Shown here: one piece after another, positions 7,175-15,235 of the stretch
Layout: each line of letters starts with the position of its first letter
Position numbering within the stretch: position 1 is the stretch's first letter
The notes under the pieces: model-generated
The model's input: the letters and a program-made list of their open reading frames with translations, nothing else
Told to the model about the DNA's origin: nothing
The model's database searches: none
Program-made: the position numbers and the translations under genes
NCBI GenBank assembly: GCA_900757615.1
Contig: CAAEON010000014.1
Span: forward strand, 1-18,287
Length of the DNA stretch: 18,287 nucleotides
From: an uncultured Collinsella sp.
Lineage (GTDB): Bacteria; Actinomycetota; Coriobacteriia; Coriobacteriales; Coriobacteriaceae
Direction of reading: 5' to 3'

Positions 7175-8071
7175 ATGAGCGAGAACGTCATGAATACCGC
7201 TGCGGCCGCCGCTGAGGAGGTCGTCCCCACCATCGAGATCGCCGCGCATGCCGGCACCTGCTACGGCGTTCAGCGCGCGCTCGATATGGCGCTGGCCGCC
7301 GCGCCGCAGGCAGGGGAGAACGCTCAGGTCCACACGCTGGGCCCGCTCATCCATAACCCCATCGTGGTGCGCGAGCTCGCCGAGTCAGGCGTCGGTCTGG
7401 CCGAGACCTTGGACGACGCCGCGTCGGGCACCGTGATCATCCGCGCGCACGGCGTGGTGCCGCAGGTCATCGATGCCGCTCGCGAGCGCGGCCTCGATGT
7501 GGTCGACGCCACCTGCCCCTACGTAAAGAAAGTCCACGTGGCGGCCGAGCGCCTGGTGCGCGAGGGCTACCGCGTGATCGTCGTGGGAGAGCCGGGTCAC
7601 CCCGAGGTCGAGGGCATTCTTGGCCATGCTGGTGATGACGCACAGGTCGTGAGCTGTGCCGCCGACGCCGACGAGCTGACGCTCAAGGGCAAGGTGGGCC
7701 TGGTTGTGCAGACCACCCAGACCGCGCAGAACCTGGCCGAAGTCGTGGCCTCCATCACCCCGCGCGTGCAGGAACTGCGCGTGATCAACACCATTTGCGC
7801 CGCCACAAGCGAGCGTCAGCAGGCAGCCGCGTCGCTTGCCAACCGCTGTGATTGCATGGTCGTTGTGGGCGGAAAGAACTCGGGCAACACGCGTCGCCTG
7901 GCACAGATCTGCGCTGATGCCTGTGAGCACACGCATCACATCGAGGAAGCTTCCGAGCTCGAGGCCGCATGGTTTGCCGACGCGCGCCACATCGGCATCA
8001 CCGCCGGTGCCTCCACCCCGCAAGTACACATCGAACGCGCCGTTGAGCGCATCAAGGAGCTTTGCCGCTAA
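7175..8071 (+). CDS. ispH: 4-hydroxy-3-methylbut-2-enyl diphosphate reductase
   Basis: Last enzyme of the MEP isoprenoid pathway; an Fe-S protein that reduces HMBPP to IPP and DMAPP. The 298-residue product has the three conserved cluster cysteines: Cys29 in GTCYGVQRAL, Cys114 in DATCPYVKK and Cys208 in NTICAATSERQQA. Substrate-site residues are also present: His60 (LIHNP), His92 (RAHGV), HPEVEG at 142-147 with the proton-donor Glu144, and SGNT at 236-239. ATG 7175 lies two bases after the plsC stop with only a weak ribosome site; ATG 7190 is an alternative that would remove five residues. An Ala-rich stretch of about 20 residues precedes the conserved fold. No fused S1 domain is present, unlike in many clostridia. 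Confidence 0.95.
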   Translation: MSENVMNTAAAAAEEVVPTIEIAAHAGTCYGVQRALDMALAAAPQAGENAQVHTLGPLIHNPIVVRELAESGVGLAETLDDAASGTVIIRAHGVVPQVIDAARERGLDVVDATCPYVKKVHVAAERLVREGYRVIVVGEPGHPEVEGILGHAGDDAQVVSCAADADELTLKGKVGLVVQTTQTAQNLAEVVASITPRVQELRVINTICAATSERQQAAASLANRCDCMVVVGGKNSGNTRRLAQICADACEHTHHIEEASELEAAWFADARHIGITAGASTPQVHIERAVERIKELCR

Positions 8072-8073
8072 TC

Positions 8074-9516
8074 ATGGACCAGACCGTACCCGCATACGCC
8101 ACCGAGGTGGCCGATTACGGGCGCAGCCGCGACCCCGAGCCGGGTGAGGGCGCGCTCGTTAAGAACGTGCGTCCCGAATCGCCCGCATGGGATGTGGGTA
8201 TCGAGCCGGGCATGCGCGTGCTCAAGGTCAACGGTGAGCAGCTCACCGACATGATCGTGTGGCTCTGGGAAGCCGACGACGACACCGTCGAGTTGGAGGT
8301 TTTCGACCCGCTCGACGGCACCGTCACCCCCGTCGAGCTCGACCGCTTCCCGGGTGAGGATTGGGGCCTTGAGTTCGATGGCCCCATCTTTGACGGCATG
8401 CGTACCTGCGTCAACGCCTGCGTATTCTGCTTTATGACCATGCTGCCCAAGGGCGGCCGCTCCACGCTCTACATTCGCGATGATGACTACCGCCTAAGCT
8501 TTTTGCAGGGCAACTTTGTCACGCTCACGAACCTTTCCGACGAGGACGTGCAAAACGTTATCGATCGCAACATGAGCCCCATGAACGTGTCGGTCCATGC
8601 CGTGAGCCCCGATGTCCGCCGCCGTATGATGGGCCGCAACGCCCAGCGCGGCATGGACGTGCTCGAGGCCATCATGGCAGCCGGCATCGAGATTCACGCG
8701 CAAATCGTGCTGTGCCCCGGCATGAACGACGGCGAAGAACTGCTAAAGACGCTTCGCTTTTGCGAGGATCACGAACAGATCACGAGCCTGGGTATCGTGC
8801 CGCTCGGTTTTACCAAGCATCAGAACCGTTTTAGCTGGTCCTACAGCGACAAGCCCGAGCTCGCGCGCGAAACCATTGCCATGATCCGGCCTTTCCAGGA
8901 CCGTGCCTTCGAGCGCTTTGGCCGCCACACCTTCCAGATGAGCGATGAGTTCTATCTGGACGCCGGCATCGAGCCTCCCGAGGCGGACTTTTACGACGGC
9001 TACCCGCAGTACTACGACGGCATCGGCATGATTCGCTCCTATCTAGATGAGACCGACGATGTGATCGCCGCCGATGCCGAGCGCCTGACCCGCGTTCGCG
9101 AGGGAATCGCCGCCCGGGGCCAGCGCTTACTGTGCCTCTCGGGCGCCAGCGCGCACGATACGGTTGCGCGCTTTGTGGAATCGCCGCACGGCCTCGCCGG
9201 CACCGTCACAGCCATCAAAAATCGCTACTTTGGCGGCAACGTGGACGTGACCGGCCTCATCGTCGCCAGCGATATCCTGGAGCAGCTGTCGCAAGACCTG
9301 TCGGGGGTTATGCTCTTTGTGCCTAAGCTCATGTTCAACGCTGACGGCATGACGCTTGACGAGTATCATCGTGACGATTTACTCGCAAGCCTTACCAGTC
9401 GCGGCGCCGAGGTTCATGTGGTGTCGACCATGCCGCATGAGCTGCTCGATACCCTGGAGCACATCCTTGGCATTGTGCCTGCCGACTCTACTAATTCCGC
9501 TGACCCTACCCATTAA
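8074..9516 (+). CDS. DUF512 family protein, PDZ plus radical-SAM-like Fe-S domain
   Basis: The 480-residue protein belongs to the DUF512 family of putative Fe-S oxidoreductases with unknown reaction. Residues about 24-92 resemble a PDZ domain (GALVKNVRPESPAWDVGIEPGMRVLKVNG). Next comes a radical-SAM-type cluster motif CX3CX2C (Cys112, Cys116, Cys119, in CVNACVFCFM) followed by LPKGGRSTLYIRDDDYRLSFLQGNFVTLTNL, hallmarks of this family. NVSVHAVSPDVRRRMM (171-186) and a barrel-like middle follow. The C-terminal DUF512 region (about 290-470) has FYLDAGIEPPEADFYDGYPQYYDGIGMIR. The order DUF512-der-plsY-gpsA is well conserved in Firmicutes. ATG 8074 starts two bases after ispH; its AAGGAG is unusually far upstream (14 bases), so coupling to ispH translation is likely. 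Confidence 0.85.
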   Translation: MDQTVPAYATEVADYGRSRDPEPGEGALVKNVRPESPAWDVGIEPGMRVLKVNGEQLTDMIVWLWEADDDTVELEVFDPLDGTVTPVELDRFPGEDWGLEFDGPIFDGMRTCVNACVFCFMTMLPKGGRSTLYIRDDDYRLSFLQGNFVTLTNLSDEDVQNVIDRNMSPMNVSVHAVSPDVRRRMMGRNAQRGMDVLEAIMAAGIEIHAQIVLCPGMNDGEELLKTLRFCEDHEQITSLGIVPLGFTKHQNRFSWSYSDKPELARETIAMIRPFQDRAFERFGRHTFQMSDEFYLDAGIEPPEADFYDGYPQYYDGIGMIRSYLDETDDVIAADAERLTRVREGIAARGQRLLCLSGASAHDTVARFVESPHGLAGTVTAIKNRYFGGNVDVTGLIVASDILEQLSQDLSGVMLFVPKLMFNADGMTLDEYHRDDLLASLTSRGAEVHVVSTMPHELLDTLEHILGIVPADSTNSADPTH

Positions 9517-9526
9517 AGGAGAGCAG

Positions 9527-10861
9527 ATGAAACCTATCGTCGCCGTCGTCGGACGCCCCAACGTGGGCAAGTCCACGCTCGTTAACCGCCTGGCCCAGAC
9601 CTCGGACGCCATCGTCCACGAGTCCCGCGGCGTCACGCGCGACCGCTCGTATCACACGGCCGATTGGAACGGCCGCGAGTTCACCATCGTCGACACGGGC
9701 GGTATCGAGCCGCTCAAGAGCGACGACGTCTTTGCCACGTCCATCCGCGACCAGGCACTCGCCGCCGCCGAGGAAGCCGCCGTCATCCTGTTTGTGGTCG
9801 ACGGCCGCACCGGCGTCACCGAGGAAGACGAGTCGGTCGCCCGCATGCTCAAGCGCTCCGACAAGCCGGTCTTTCTGCTGGTGAACAAGCTCGACAACCC
9901 CGATCGCGAGAACGACAACATCTGGGAGTTCTATTCGCTCGGCATCGGTGAGCCCACGCCGCTCTCGGCCCTGCACGGCCACGGCACGGGCGACCTGCTC
10001 GATGACATCGTGGCCCTGCTCCCCGAGGAAGAGGACGAGGTCGCCGACGAGTTCCCCGATGCGCTGAACGTGGCCATCATCGGCCGCCCCAATGCCGGTA
10101 AGTCGTCGCTGTTCAACCGCATTCTGGGCGCCGACCGCTCCATCGTGTCCAACATTGCCGGCACCACGCGCGACGCCATCGATACCGTCGTCGAGCGCGA
10201 CGGCAAGCACTACCGTATGGTCGACACCGCGGGCATTCGCAAGAAGAGCACCGTGTACGAGAACATCGAGTACTACTCCATGGTCCGCGGCCTGCGCGCC
10301 ATCGACCGCGCCGACGTGGCACTGCTCGTCGTCGACGCCTCCGTGGGCGTCACCGAGCAGGACCAGAAGGTCATGGGCCTTGCCATCGAGCGCGGCTGCG
10401 CCATCGTGGTGCTGCTCAACAAGTGGGATCTGCTCGACGATGACCGCAAGCGCGAGGCCTGCATGGAGACCGTCGACCGCCGTCTGGGCGTCATGGCTCC
10501 CTGGGCCCAGTACCTGCGCATCTCTGCCCTCACCGGCCGCAGTGTCGAGAAGATCTGGGCCATGGTCGACGCCGCCGAGAAAACGCGCTCGCAAAAGATC
10601 TCCACCTCGCGCCTCAACACGTTCCTCACCGACCTGCGCGAGTTTGGCCACACCGTGGTGGACGGCAAGCGCCGCCTGCGCATGCACTACGTGACCCAGA
10701 CGGGCGTCAACCCGCCGACGTTTACGTTCTTCGTCAACCACAGCGACCTGGTCAACGATACCTACCAGCGCTACGTGGAGAACCGTATGCGCTCGACCTT
10801 CGACTTTGCCGGCACGCCCATCCGACTCTTCTTTAGGAAGAAGGAGCAAAAGGATGCTTAA
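9527..10861 (+). CDS. der: Ribosome-associated GTPase Der (EngA)
   Basis: Essential double-GTPase needed for maturation of the 50S subunit. The 444-residue product has G domain 1 with GRPNVGKST (9-17), DTGG (56-59), NKLD (120-123) and SAL (147-149). G domain 2 has GRPNAGKSS (186-194), DTAG (233-236), NKWD (298-301) and SAL (333-335). A C-terminal KH-like domain (about 355-440) contains the usual NPPTFTFFVN (394-403). An acidic linker (EEEDEVADEF, 167-176) joins the two G domains. ATG 9527 with AAAGGAGA just upstream is chosen; the frame is open back to 9356, but that part overlaps the DUF512 gene. Der overlaps plsY by eight bases. Confidence 0.97.
   Translation: MKPIVAVVGRPNVGKSTLVNRLAQTSDAIVHESRGVTRDRSYHTADWNGREFTIVDTGGIEPLKSDDVFATSIRDQALAAAEEAAVILFVVDGRTGVTEEDESVARMLKRSDKPVFLLVNKLDNPDRENDNIWEFYSLGIGEPTPLSALHGHGTGDLLDDIVALLPEEEDEVADEFPDALNVAIIGRPNAGKSSLFNRILGADRSIVSNIAGTTRDAIDTVVERDGKHYRMVDTAGIRKKSTVYENIEYYSMVRGLRAIDRADVALLVVDASVGVTEQDQKVMGLAIERGCAIVVLLNKWDLLDDDRKREACMETVDRRLGVMAPWAQYLRISALTGRSVEKIWAMVDAAEKTRSQKISTSRLNTFLTDLREFGHTVVDGKRRLRMHYVTQTGVNPPTFTFFVNHSDLVNDTYQRYVENRMRSTFDFAGTPIRLFFRKKEQKDA
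10841..10846 (+). promoter_or_regulatory. Ribosome binding site for plsY inside der
   Basis: AAGGAG seven bases before ATG 10854, within the last der codons. It selects 10854 over the upstream in-frame start at 10806, which would add 16 non-hydrophobic residues before the first membrane helix. Confidence 0.65.
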
Positions 10862-11537
10862 TCCGATTCTGCTGACCGCCATCTGCGCCGTGGTCTCGTT
10901 CTTTATCGGAGCGATTCCGTTTGGCCTGATCCTGGGCCGCGTTTTCAACCACACGGACATTCGCAAGGCGGGCTCCGGCAATATCGGCACCACCAACGCC
11001 CTGCGCGTGGCCGGCCCCAAGGTGGCCGCGCTCACGCTGCTGCTCGACTGCCTGAAGGGCGCCATCTGCGTCCTTATCGCCCGTCTGCTCATCGCGAGTG
11101 TGGGCTATGGCTTCCCTGTGAGCATCATGGCTCCCGGCGCTCCGGGCGACTGGATGCTCGGTGTCATCTGCCTGGCAGCGGTGTGGGGACACATCTTCTC
11201 GCCCTACCTCAACTTCCATGGCGGTAAGGGTATCGCCGTGGGCCTGGGCGTGATTCTTGCCTGGTACTGGCCCATTGGCCTGTCGCTGCTGGGCATGTTT
11301 ATCGTGGCCGTCGCCATCACCAAGTACGTGTCGGTGGGTTCACTTGCCGCCGCCATCGGTCTTCCCATCGCTGCCTGCGCGGTCTTTCCGTACAGCAGCC
11401 TGGGCCTTAAGTTTTGCATGGCGATGATCGGCATCACCGTGGTGTGGGCCCATCGCGCGAACATCAAAAAGCTCATGACCGGTAAGGAGTCCAAGCTCTC
11501 GTTTACCAAGCGCGTCACCGAGCCCGACGATAAGTAG
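10854..11537 (+). CDS. plsY: Glycerol-3-phosphate acyltransferase PlsY
   Basis: Membrane enzyme that transfers an acyl group from acyl-phosphate to glycerol-3-phosphate, the first step of phospholipid synthesis in most bacteria. The 227-residue protein has several hydrophobic helices, the first at about 4-28 with the usual AIPFGLILGR. It has the phosphate-binding loop GSGNIGTTN (40-48), motif 2 HIFSPYLNFHGGKGIAVG (113-130) with the GGKG loop, and a basic tail ending EPDDK. Acyl-phosphate from PlsX (not in the window) would be the donor, GpsA encoded next supplies the acceptor, and PlsC upstream takes the product. Length is slightly above the family's usual 200 or so because of the periplasmic-side loop at about 85-100 and the tail. 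Confidence 0.95.
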   Translation: MLNPILLTAICAVVSFFIGAIPFGLILGRVFNHTDIRKAGSGNIGTTNALRVAGPKVAALTLLLDCLKGAICVLIARLLIASVGYGFPVSIMAPGAPGDWMLGVICLAAVWGHIFSPYLNFHGGKGIAVGLGVILAWYWPIGLSLLGMFIVAVAITKYVSVGSLAAAIGLPIAACAVFPYSSLGLKFCMAMIGITVVWAHRANIKKLMTGKESKLSFTKRVTEPDDK

Positions 11538-11546
11538 GAGAGAGTC

Positions 11547-12554
11547 ATGAATGTTGCGCTGATTGGCTCCGGCTCCTGGGGAACTGCCGTCGCCGGCCTT
11601 GCGGCCGCGCGAGCCGAGCGCGTGACCATGTGGGCCCACAGCGAGCAGACGGCCGCCGGCATTAACGGCGAGCACCGTAATCCCCGCTATCTGGTGGACT
11701 ACGTGCTGCCGGAAAACGTTGTCGCCACGACGGACCTAGCCCAAGCGCTCGACGGTGTCGAGGCTATCATCTTTGCCGTGCCTTCGACGCATCTGTGCGA
11801 CGTCTGCCACCAGGCGGCGCCGTTCATCGCGGACGAGACGCCGGTTCTGTGCCTCACCAAGGGCATCGAGCCCGAGTCCGGCCTGCTCATGAGCGAGGTT
11901 ATCGCCAGCGAGATCGGTAACGAATCGCGCGTTGGGGCACTTTCGGGCCCCAACCACGCCGAGGAGATCTGCCGCGGCGGGCTTTCGGCCGCCGTCATCG
12001 CCAGTGAAGACCAGCAGGTGGGGGAGACCTTTAAAGAGCTGCTGCTTTCCACGGCCTTCCGCATCTACCTGTCGCAGGACATGACTGGTGTCGAGGTCTG
12101 CGGCGCCATGAAGAACGTCATTGCCATCGTATGTGGCATCTCTGCCGGCTCGGGTGCGGGCGATAACACACTCGCTCTCATCATGACGCGCGGCCTGGCC
12201 GAGATCAGCCGCCTAGTGCACGCCCGCGGCGGCCAGGCCATGACCTGCATGGGACTCGCCGGCATGGGCGACCTTATCGCCACCTGCACTTCGGAACATT
12301 CGCGCAACCGCACCTTTGGCTACGAGTTCGCTCATGGCGTGTCGCTCGAAGAGTACCAGGCACGCACGCATATGGTGGTCGAGGGTGCCGTCGCGGCCCG
12401 CAGCGTGAGCGAGCTCGCCCGTTCACTGGGCGTAGACATTCCGCTCACCTTTGCCGTGGAGCAAACGCTCTACAACGGTGTTACTTTGGATAGGGCGCTC
12501 GAGATTCTTACCGATCGCGTACCCTCCCAAGAGTTCTACGGACTCACCGACTAG
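11547..12554 (+). CDS. gpsA: Glycerol-3-phosphate dehydrogenase [NAD(P)+]
   Basis: Reduces dihydroxyacetone phosphate to sn-glycerol-3-phosphate, the backbone for PlsY. The 335-residue protein has the Rossmann motif GSGSWGTA (7-14) at the N-terminus, LTKGIEP with Lys105 (103-109), SGPNHAEEI (133-141), the catalytic Lys189 in GAMKNVIAI (186-194), GMGDLIATC (239-247) and SRNR (252-255). These are the full set expected for GpsA, at normal length. AGGAG overlapping the plsY stop lies six bases before the ATG. plsY and gpsA adjacent is a common arrangement and makes metabolic sense. Confidence 0.96.
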   Translation: MNVALIGSGSWGTAVAGLAAARAERVTMWAHSEQTAAGINGEHRNPRYLVDYVLPENVVATTDLAQALDGVEAIIFAVPSTHLCDVCHQAAPFIADETPVLCLTKGIEPESGLLMSEVIASEIGNESRVGALSGPNHAEEICRGGLSAAVIASEDQQVGETFKELLLSTAFRIYLSQDMTGVEVCGAMKNVIAIVCGISAGSGAGDNTLALIMTRGLAEISRLVHARGGQAMTCMGLAGMGDLIATCTSEHSRNRTFGYEFAHGVSLEEYQARTHMVVEGAVAARSVSELARSLGVDIPLTFAVEQTLYNGVTLDRALEILTDRVPSQEFYGLTD

Positions 12555-12572
12555 TGCAGAAAGGCTTCTACC

Positions 12573-13244
12573 ATGGGTTCCATCAAAATCGCTCCGTCCG
12601 TCCTCTCAGCCGATATGGCCAACCTCAAGGGCGAGCTCGACAAGATCGCCGGTGCCGACTACGTGCACTTCGACGTCATGGACGGTCACTTTACCGGCAA
12701 CCTCACCTTTGGCGTTGACATCCTCAAGGCCGTCAAGCGCTCCACCGATGTACCGGTCGACGCGCACCTCATGGTGTCGAACCCCGACGAGACAGTCGAT
12801 TGGTACGCCGACGCCGGTGCCGATATGATCACCGTGCACTACGAGGCCTCCACGCACCTGCACCGCACGCTTACGCATCTGCAGCAGCGCGGCGTCAAGG
12901 CCGGCGTGGTACTCAACCCCGCAACGCCCGTCTGCGTGCTCGAGAGCATCATCGACGTTGTCGACATGGTGCTGCTCATGAGCGTGAACCCAGGCTTTGG
13001 CGGCCAGAGCTTTATCCCTGGTACTATTGCCAAACTGTACGAGCTTACGGCCATGTGTGAGCGCCACGGCGTTTCGCCCCTGATCGAGGTCGATGGCGGT
13101 ATCTCTTCCAAGAACATCGCCGAGGTCGTCAAGGCCGGCGCCAACGTGCTCGTAGCCGGCTCCGCCGTATTTAAGTCCGAAGATCCCGCCGCCGAGGTTG
13201 CGCTGCTGCAGAAGCTGGGCAACGAGGCCGCACAGGAGGCATAA
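12573..13244 (+). CDS. rpe: Ribulose-phosphate 3-epimerase
   Basis: Interconverts ribulose-5-phosphate and xylulose-5-phosphate in the pentose phosphate pathway. The 223-residue TIM-barrel protein begins with KIAPSVLSAD (5-14). It has the metal and catalytic ligands His32 and Asp34 (HFDVMDG, 32-38), His65 (DAHLMV), MSVNPGFGGQSF (136-147) and the second catalytic Asp174 in EVDGGI (172-177), with the phosphate-binding VAGSAVF (194-200). The loop after DVMDG reads HFTGNLTFG, where most members have VPN, a mild variation. AAGG eight bases upstream is a moderate ribosome site. It lies 18 bases after gpsA. Confidence 0.95.
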   Translation: MGSIKIAPSVLSADMANLKGELDKIAGADYVHFDVMDGHFTGNLTFGVDILKAVKRSTDVPVDAHLMVSNPDETVDWYADAGADMITVHYEASTHLHRTLTHLQQRGVKAGVVLNPATPVCVLESIIDVVDMVLLMSVNPGFGGQSFIPGTIAKLYELTAMCERHGVSPLIEVDGGISSKNIAEVVKAGANVLVAGSAVFKSEDPAAEVALLQKLGNEAAQEA

Positions 13245-13250
13245 ACCCTT

Positions 13251-14429
13251 ATGACCGCAGGTCAAAACCGCATACCCGTGAATCTTGACTATGCCGCCTC
13301 GTCGCCCATGCGCGCCGAGGCGCTCCTTGCGCAGCGCGAGTACGACGACAGCGAGCTTGCCGGCGTCAACCCCAACTCGCTGCACTCGCTCGGCCGCAAG
13401 GCCGCCGCACGCCTGGAAGTCGCCCGTCGCGAGATCGCCCGTAGCTTTGGCGTACGCGTTCGCCCGTCCGAGATCATCCTTACCAACGGCGGCACCGAGG
13501 CTAACCAGCTGGCGCTGCTCGGTCTTGCCGAGGGCGCTCGTCAGCGCGATCGCAAGCGCGATCGCGTAATCGTTTCGGCCATCGAGCACGATTCGATTCT
13601 GGACAACCTGCCGCTGCTGCGTGCCGCCGGCTTTACCGTCGACCTGGTGCAGCCCTGCCGCGCGGGCTACATTGAGCCTGCCGCGCTTGTCGAGCTGTTG
13701 GGCGACGACGTTGCGCTTGTGAGCGTTATGGTCGCCAACAACGAGACCGGCGTGGTGCAGCCCATCCGAGAGTTGGCCGCTGCCGCGCATACCGTTGGCG
13801 CTTTGTTTCATACCGATGCCATCCAGGGCTACTTACATATTTCGCTCGATGTCACCGAGCTGGGCGTCGACGCCATGACCGTTGCCGCACACAAGATTGG
13901 CGGTCCCGTGGCATCCGGCGCGCTCTACCTTAAGAACCGCACGCCGCTGCGTCCGCGCATCTTTGGCGGTGGACAGGAAGCCGGCCGTCGCGCCGGTACG
14001 CAGGATTTGCGCACGCAGTTGGCTTTTGCCGCTGCCGCCCGCACGCTGGCGCCCCACGTGGCCCAGGAGCGCGCGGAACTGCAGACCCTGTCCGATAAGC
14101 TCTATGCCACGCTTACGGCCCATCCTCGCATTCACGCCACGATGGGCGACTACGCGCAGGCAGATCGTCTGCCAGGCATGGTTTCAATCTACGTTGACGG
14201 CATGGACTCCGAAGAGCTCATCATCAAGCTCGATGCCGCCGGCTTTGAGGTTTCGGCCGGATCAGCTTGCTCGAGCGGCAACATGGACCCGAGCCACGTG
14301 CTCAGCGCCATGGGCATTGGTCGCGAGCAGGCGCTGGGCGCACTGCGCATCTCGTTTGATGACCGCGTGAATCCGGGCGATCTGGACGACTTTGCCCAGA
14401 CCCTACTCTCGATCGTAGGTGCCGCATGA
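13251..14429 (+). CDS. Cysteine desulfurase, NifS/IscS family
   Basis: PLP enzyme converting cysteine to alanine and an enzyme-bound persulfide for Fe-S clusters or tRNA thiolation. The 392-residue product has NLDYAASSPM (11-20), NGGTEANQLALLG (79-91), EHDSI with the PLP-stacking His113, VANNETGVVQPI (161-172), HTDAIQGY (187-194), the PLP-binding lysine Lys215 in AAHKIGGP (212-219), GGQEAGRRAGT (240-250) and the catalytic Cys340 in GSACSSGNMDPSHVL (337-351). No scaffold protein gene adjoins, so IscS-like versus tRNA-thiolation-specific role is undecided. AGGAGG lies inside the end of rpe, 11 bases upstream. It overlaps the next gene by four bases (ATGA), so the two are translationally coupled. 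Confidence 0.93.
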   Translation: MTAGQNRIPVNLDYAASSPMRAEALLAQREYDDSELAGVNPNSLHSLGRKAAARLEVARREIARSFGVRVRPSEIILTNGGTEANQLALLGLAEGARQRDRKRDRVIVSAIEHDSILDNLPLLRAAGFTVDLVQPCRAGYIEPAALVELLGDDVALVSVMVANNETGVVQPIRELAAAAHTVGALFHTDAIQGYLHISLDVTELGVDAMTVAAHKIGGPVASGALYLKNRTPLRPRIFGGGQEAGRRAGTQDLRTQLAFAAAARTLAPHVAQERAELQTLSDKLYATLTAHPRIHATMGDYAQADRLPGMVSIYVDGMDSEELIIKLDAAGFEVSAGSACSSGNMDPSHVLSAMGIGREQALGALRISFDDRVNPGDLDDFAQTLLSIVGAA

Positions 14430-15235
14430 TCGTCGCCGACCTTGAGCGCGCCCTGCTGGCACGCTATCCCAAGACGGACGCCGAGGGTTGGGATCATGTT
14501 GGTTTATCTGTGGGAGATCCCGCTGCAAAGATCACCGGTGTTGCCTGCGCACTCGACGCGACCGAGGCCAACGTGCACCGCACTCTCGAGGCGGGCGCCA
14601 ACGTGCTGCTGACGCATCATCCCATCTATATCAAGGCGCCCGAGGCCTTTTGTCCGGCCGATTCCGCGCGTCCCCAGTGCAGCGCTGCGCTGTACGAGGC
14701 GGCCCGTTGCGGCGTGAGCATCATCTCGCTTCACACCAACCTAGACCGCTCGCACGAAGCGCGCGTTCGCCTGAGCGAGTTGCTGGGCGCCGAGCCCATG
14801 AGCTCGCTGGAGCATGTGGACGAGCCTGAGCTCACCGGCCTGGGCGCACTCGCGACCCTCCACGACGCCTGCAACCTGCGCGATCTCGCCAAACGTGCCG
14901 CCATGGCGTTTGGAAGCGAACCCCGCGTATGGGGCGAAGCCGAGCACCCGTGCCGCACCGTAGCCATTCTGGGCGGCTCCCTCGGCGATTTTGGTGAGCT
15001 TGCCATCGCCGCGGGCGCAGATGTTATTGTGACTGGAGAAGCTGGCTACCACGTGGCGCAGGACCTTGCCTTGCGTGGACTAGCGGTGATCTTGCTCGGC
15101 CACGACCGCTCCGAAGAGCCGTTCGTTGATATATTGATGAACTCTGCAGCTGACGCCGGGGTCGAACCCCGTCATGCGATTAAAATACTGAACCCTTGCC
15201 AATGGTGGACTGTGACAAAAGGAGAGAACTTATGA
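14426..15235 (+). CDS. Nif3-like dinuclear metal centre hexameric protein (YqfO/DUF34)
   Basis: Member of the NIF3/DUF34 family, toroidal hexamers with a two-metal site; the role is unsettled, with GTP cyclohydrolase I type 2 being a common but doubtful label. The 269-residue product shows metal ligands His64-His65 (LLTHHPIYIK, 61-70), Asp107 (SLHTNLDRS, 101-109), and His226 with Glu230 in GHDRSEE (225-231). VAILGGSLGDFGELAIAAGADVIVTGE lies before the last site. Compared with YqfO of Bacillus it lacks the large middle PII-like insert, so it is the short form. Overlaps of ATGA with the genes on both sides point to tight coupling. In mycobacteria a Nif3-like gene also adjoins a C4 zinc-ribbon gene, matching this pair. 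Confidence 0.9.
   Translation: MIVADLERALLARYPKTDAEGWDHVGLSVGDPAAKITGVACALDATEANVHRTLEAGANVLLTHHPIYIKAPEAFCPADSARPQCSAALYEAARCGVSIISLHTNLDRSHEARVRLSELLGAEPMSSLEHVDEPELTGLGALATLHDACNLRDLAKRAAMAFGSEPRVWGEAEHPCRTVAILGGSLGDFGELAIAAGADVIVTGEAGYHVAQDLALRGLAVILLGHDRSEEPFVDILMNSAADAGVEPRHAIKILNPCQWWTVTKGENL

Noticed and set aside
9356..9526. N-terminal extension of der
   Set aside because: The extra 57 codons lie inside the DUF512 gene. ATG 9527 has a good ribosome site and puts the P-loop at its normal place.
9506..11092. Leftward 528-codon frame opposite der and plsY
   Set aside because: Antisense shadow; spans two well-recognised sense genes.
12606..13811. Leftward 401-codon frame opposite rpe and the cysteine desulfurase
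   Set aside because: Antisense shadow crossing a gene boundary, no recognisable domain.
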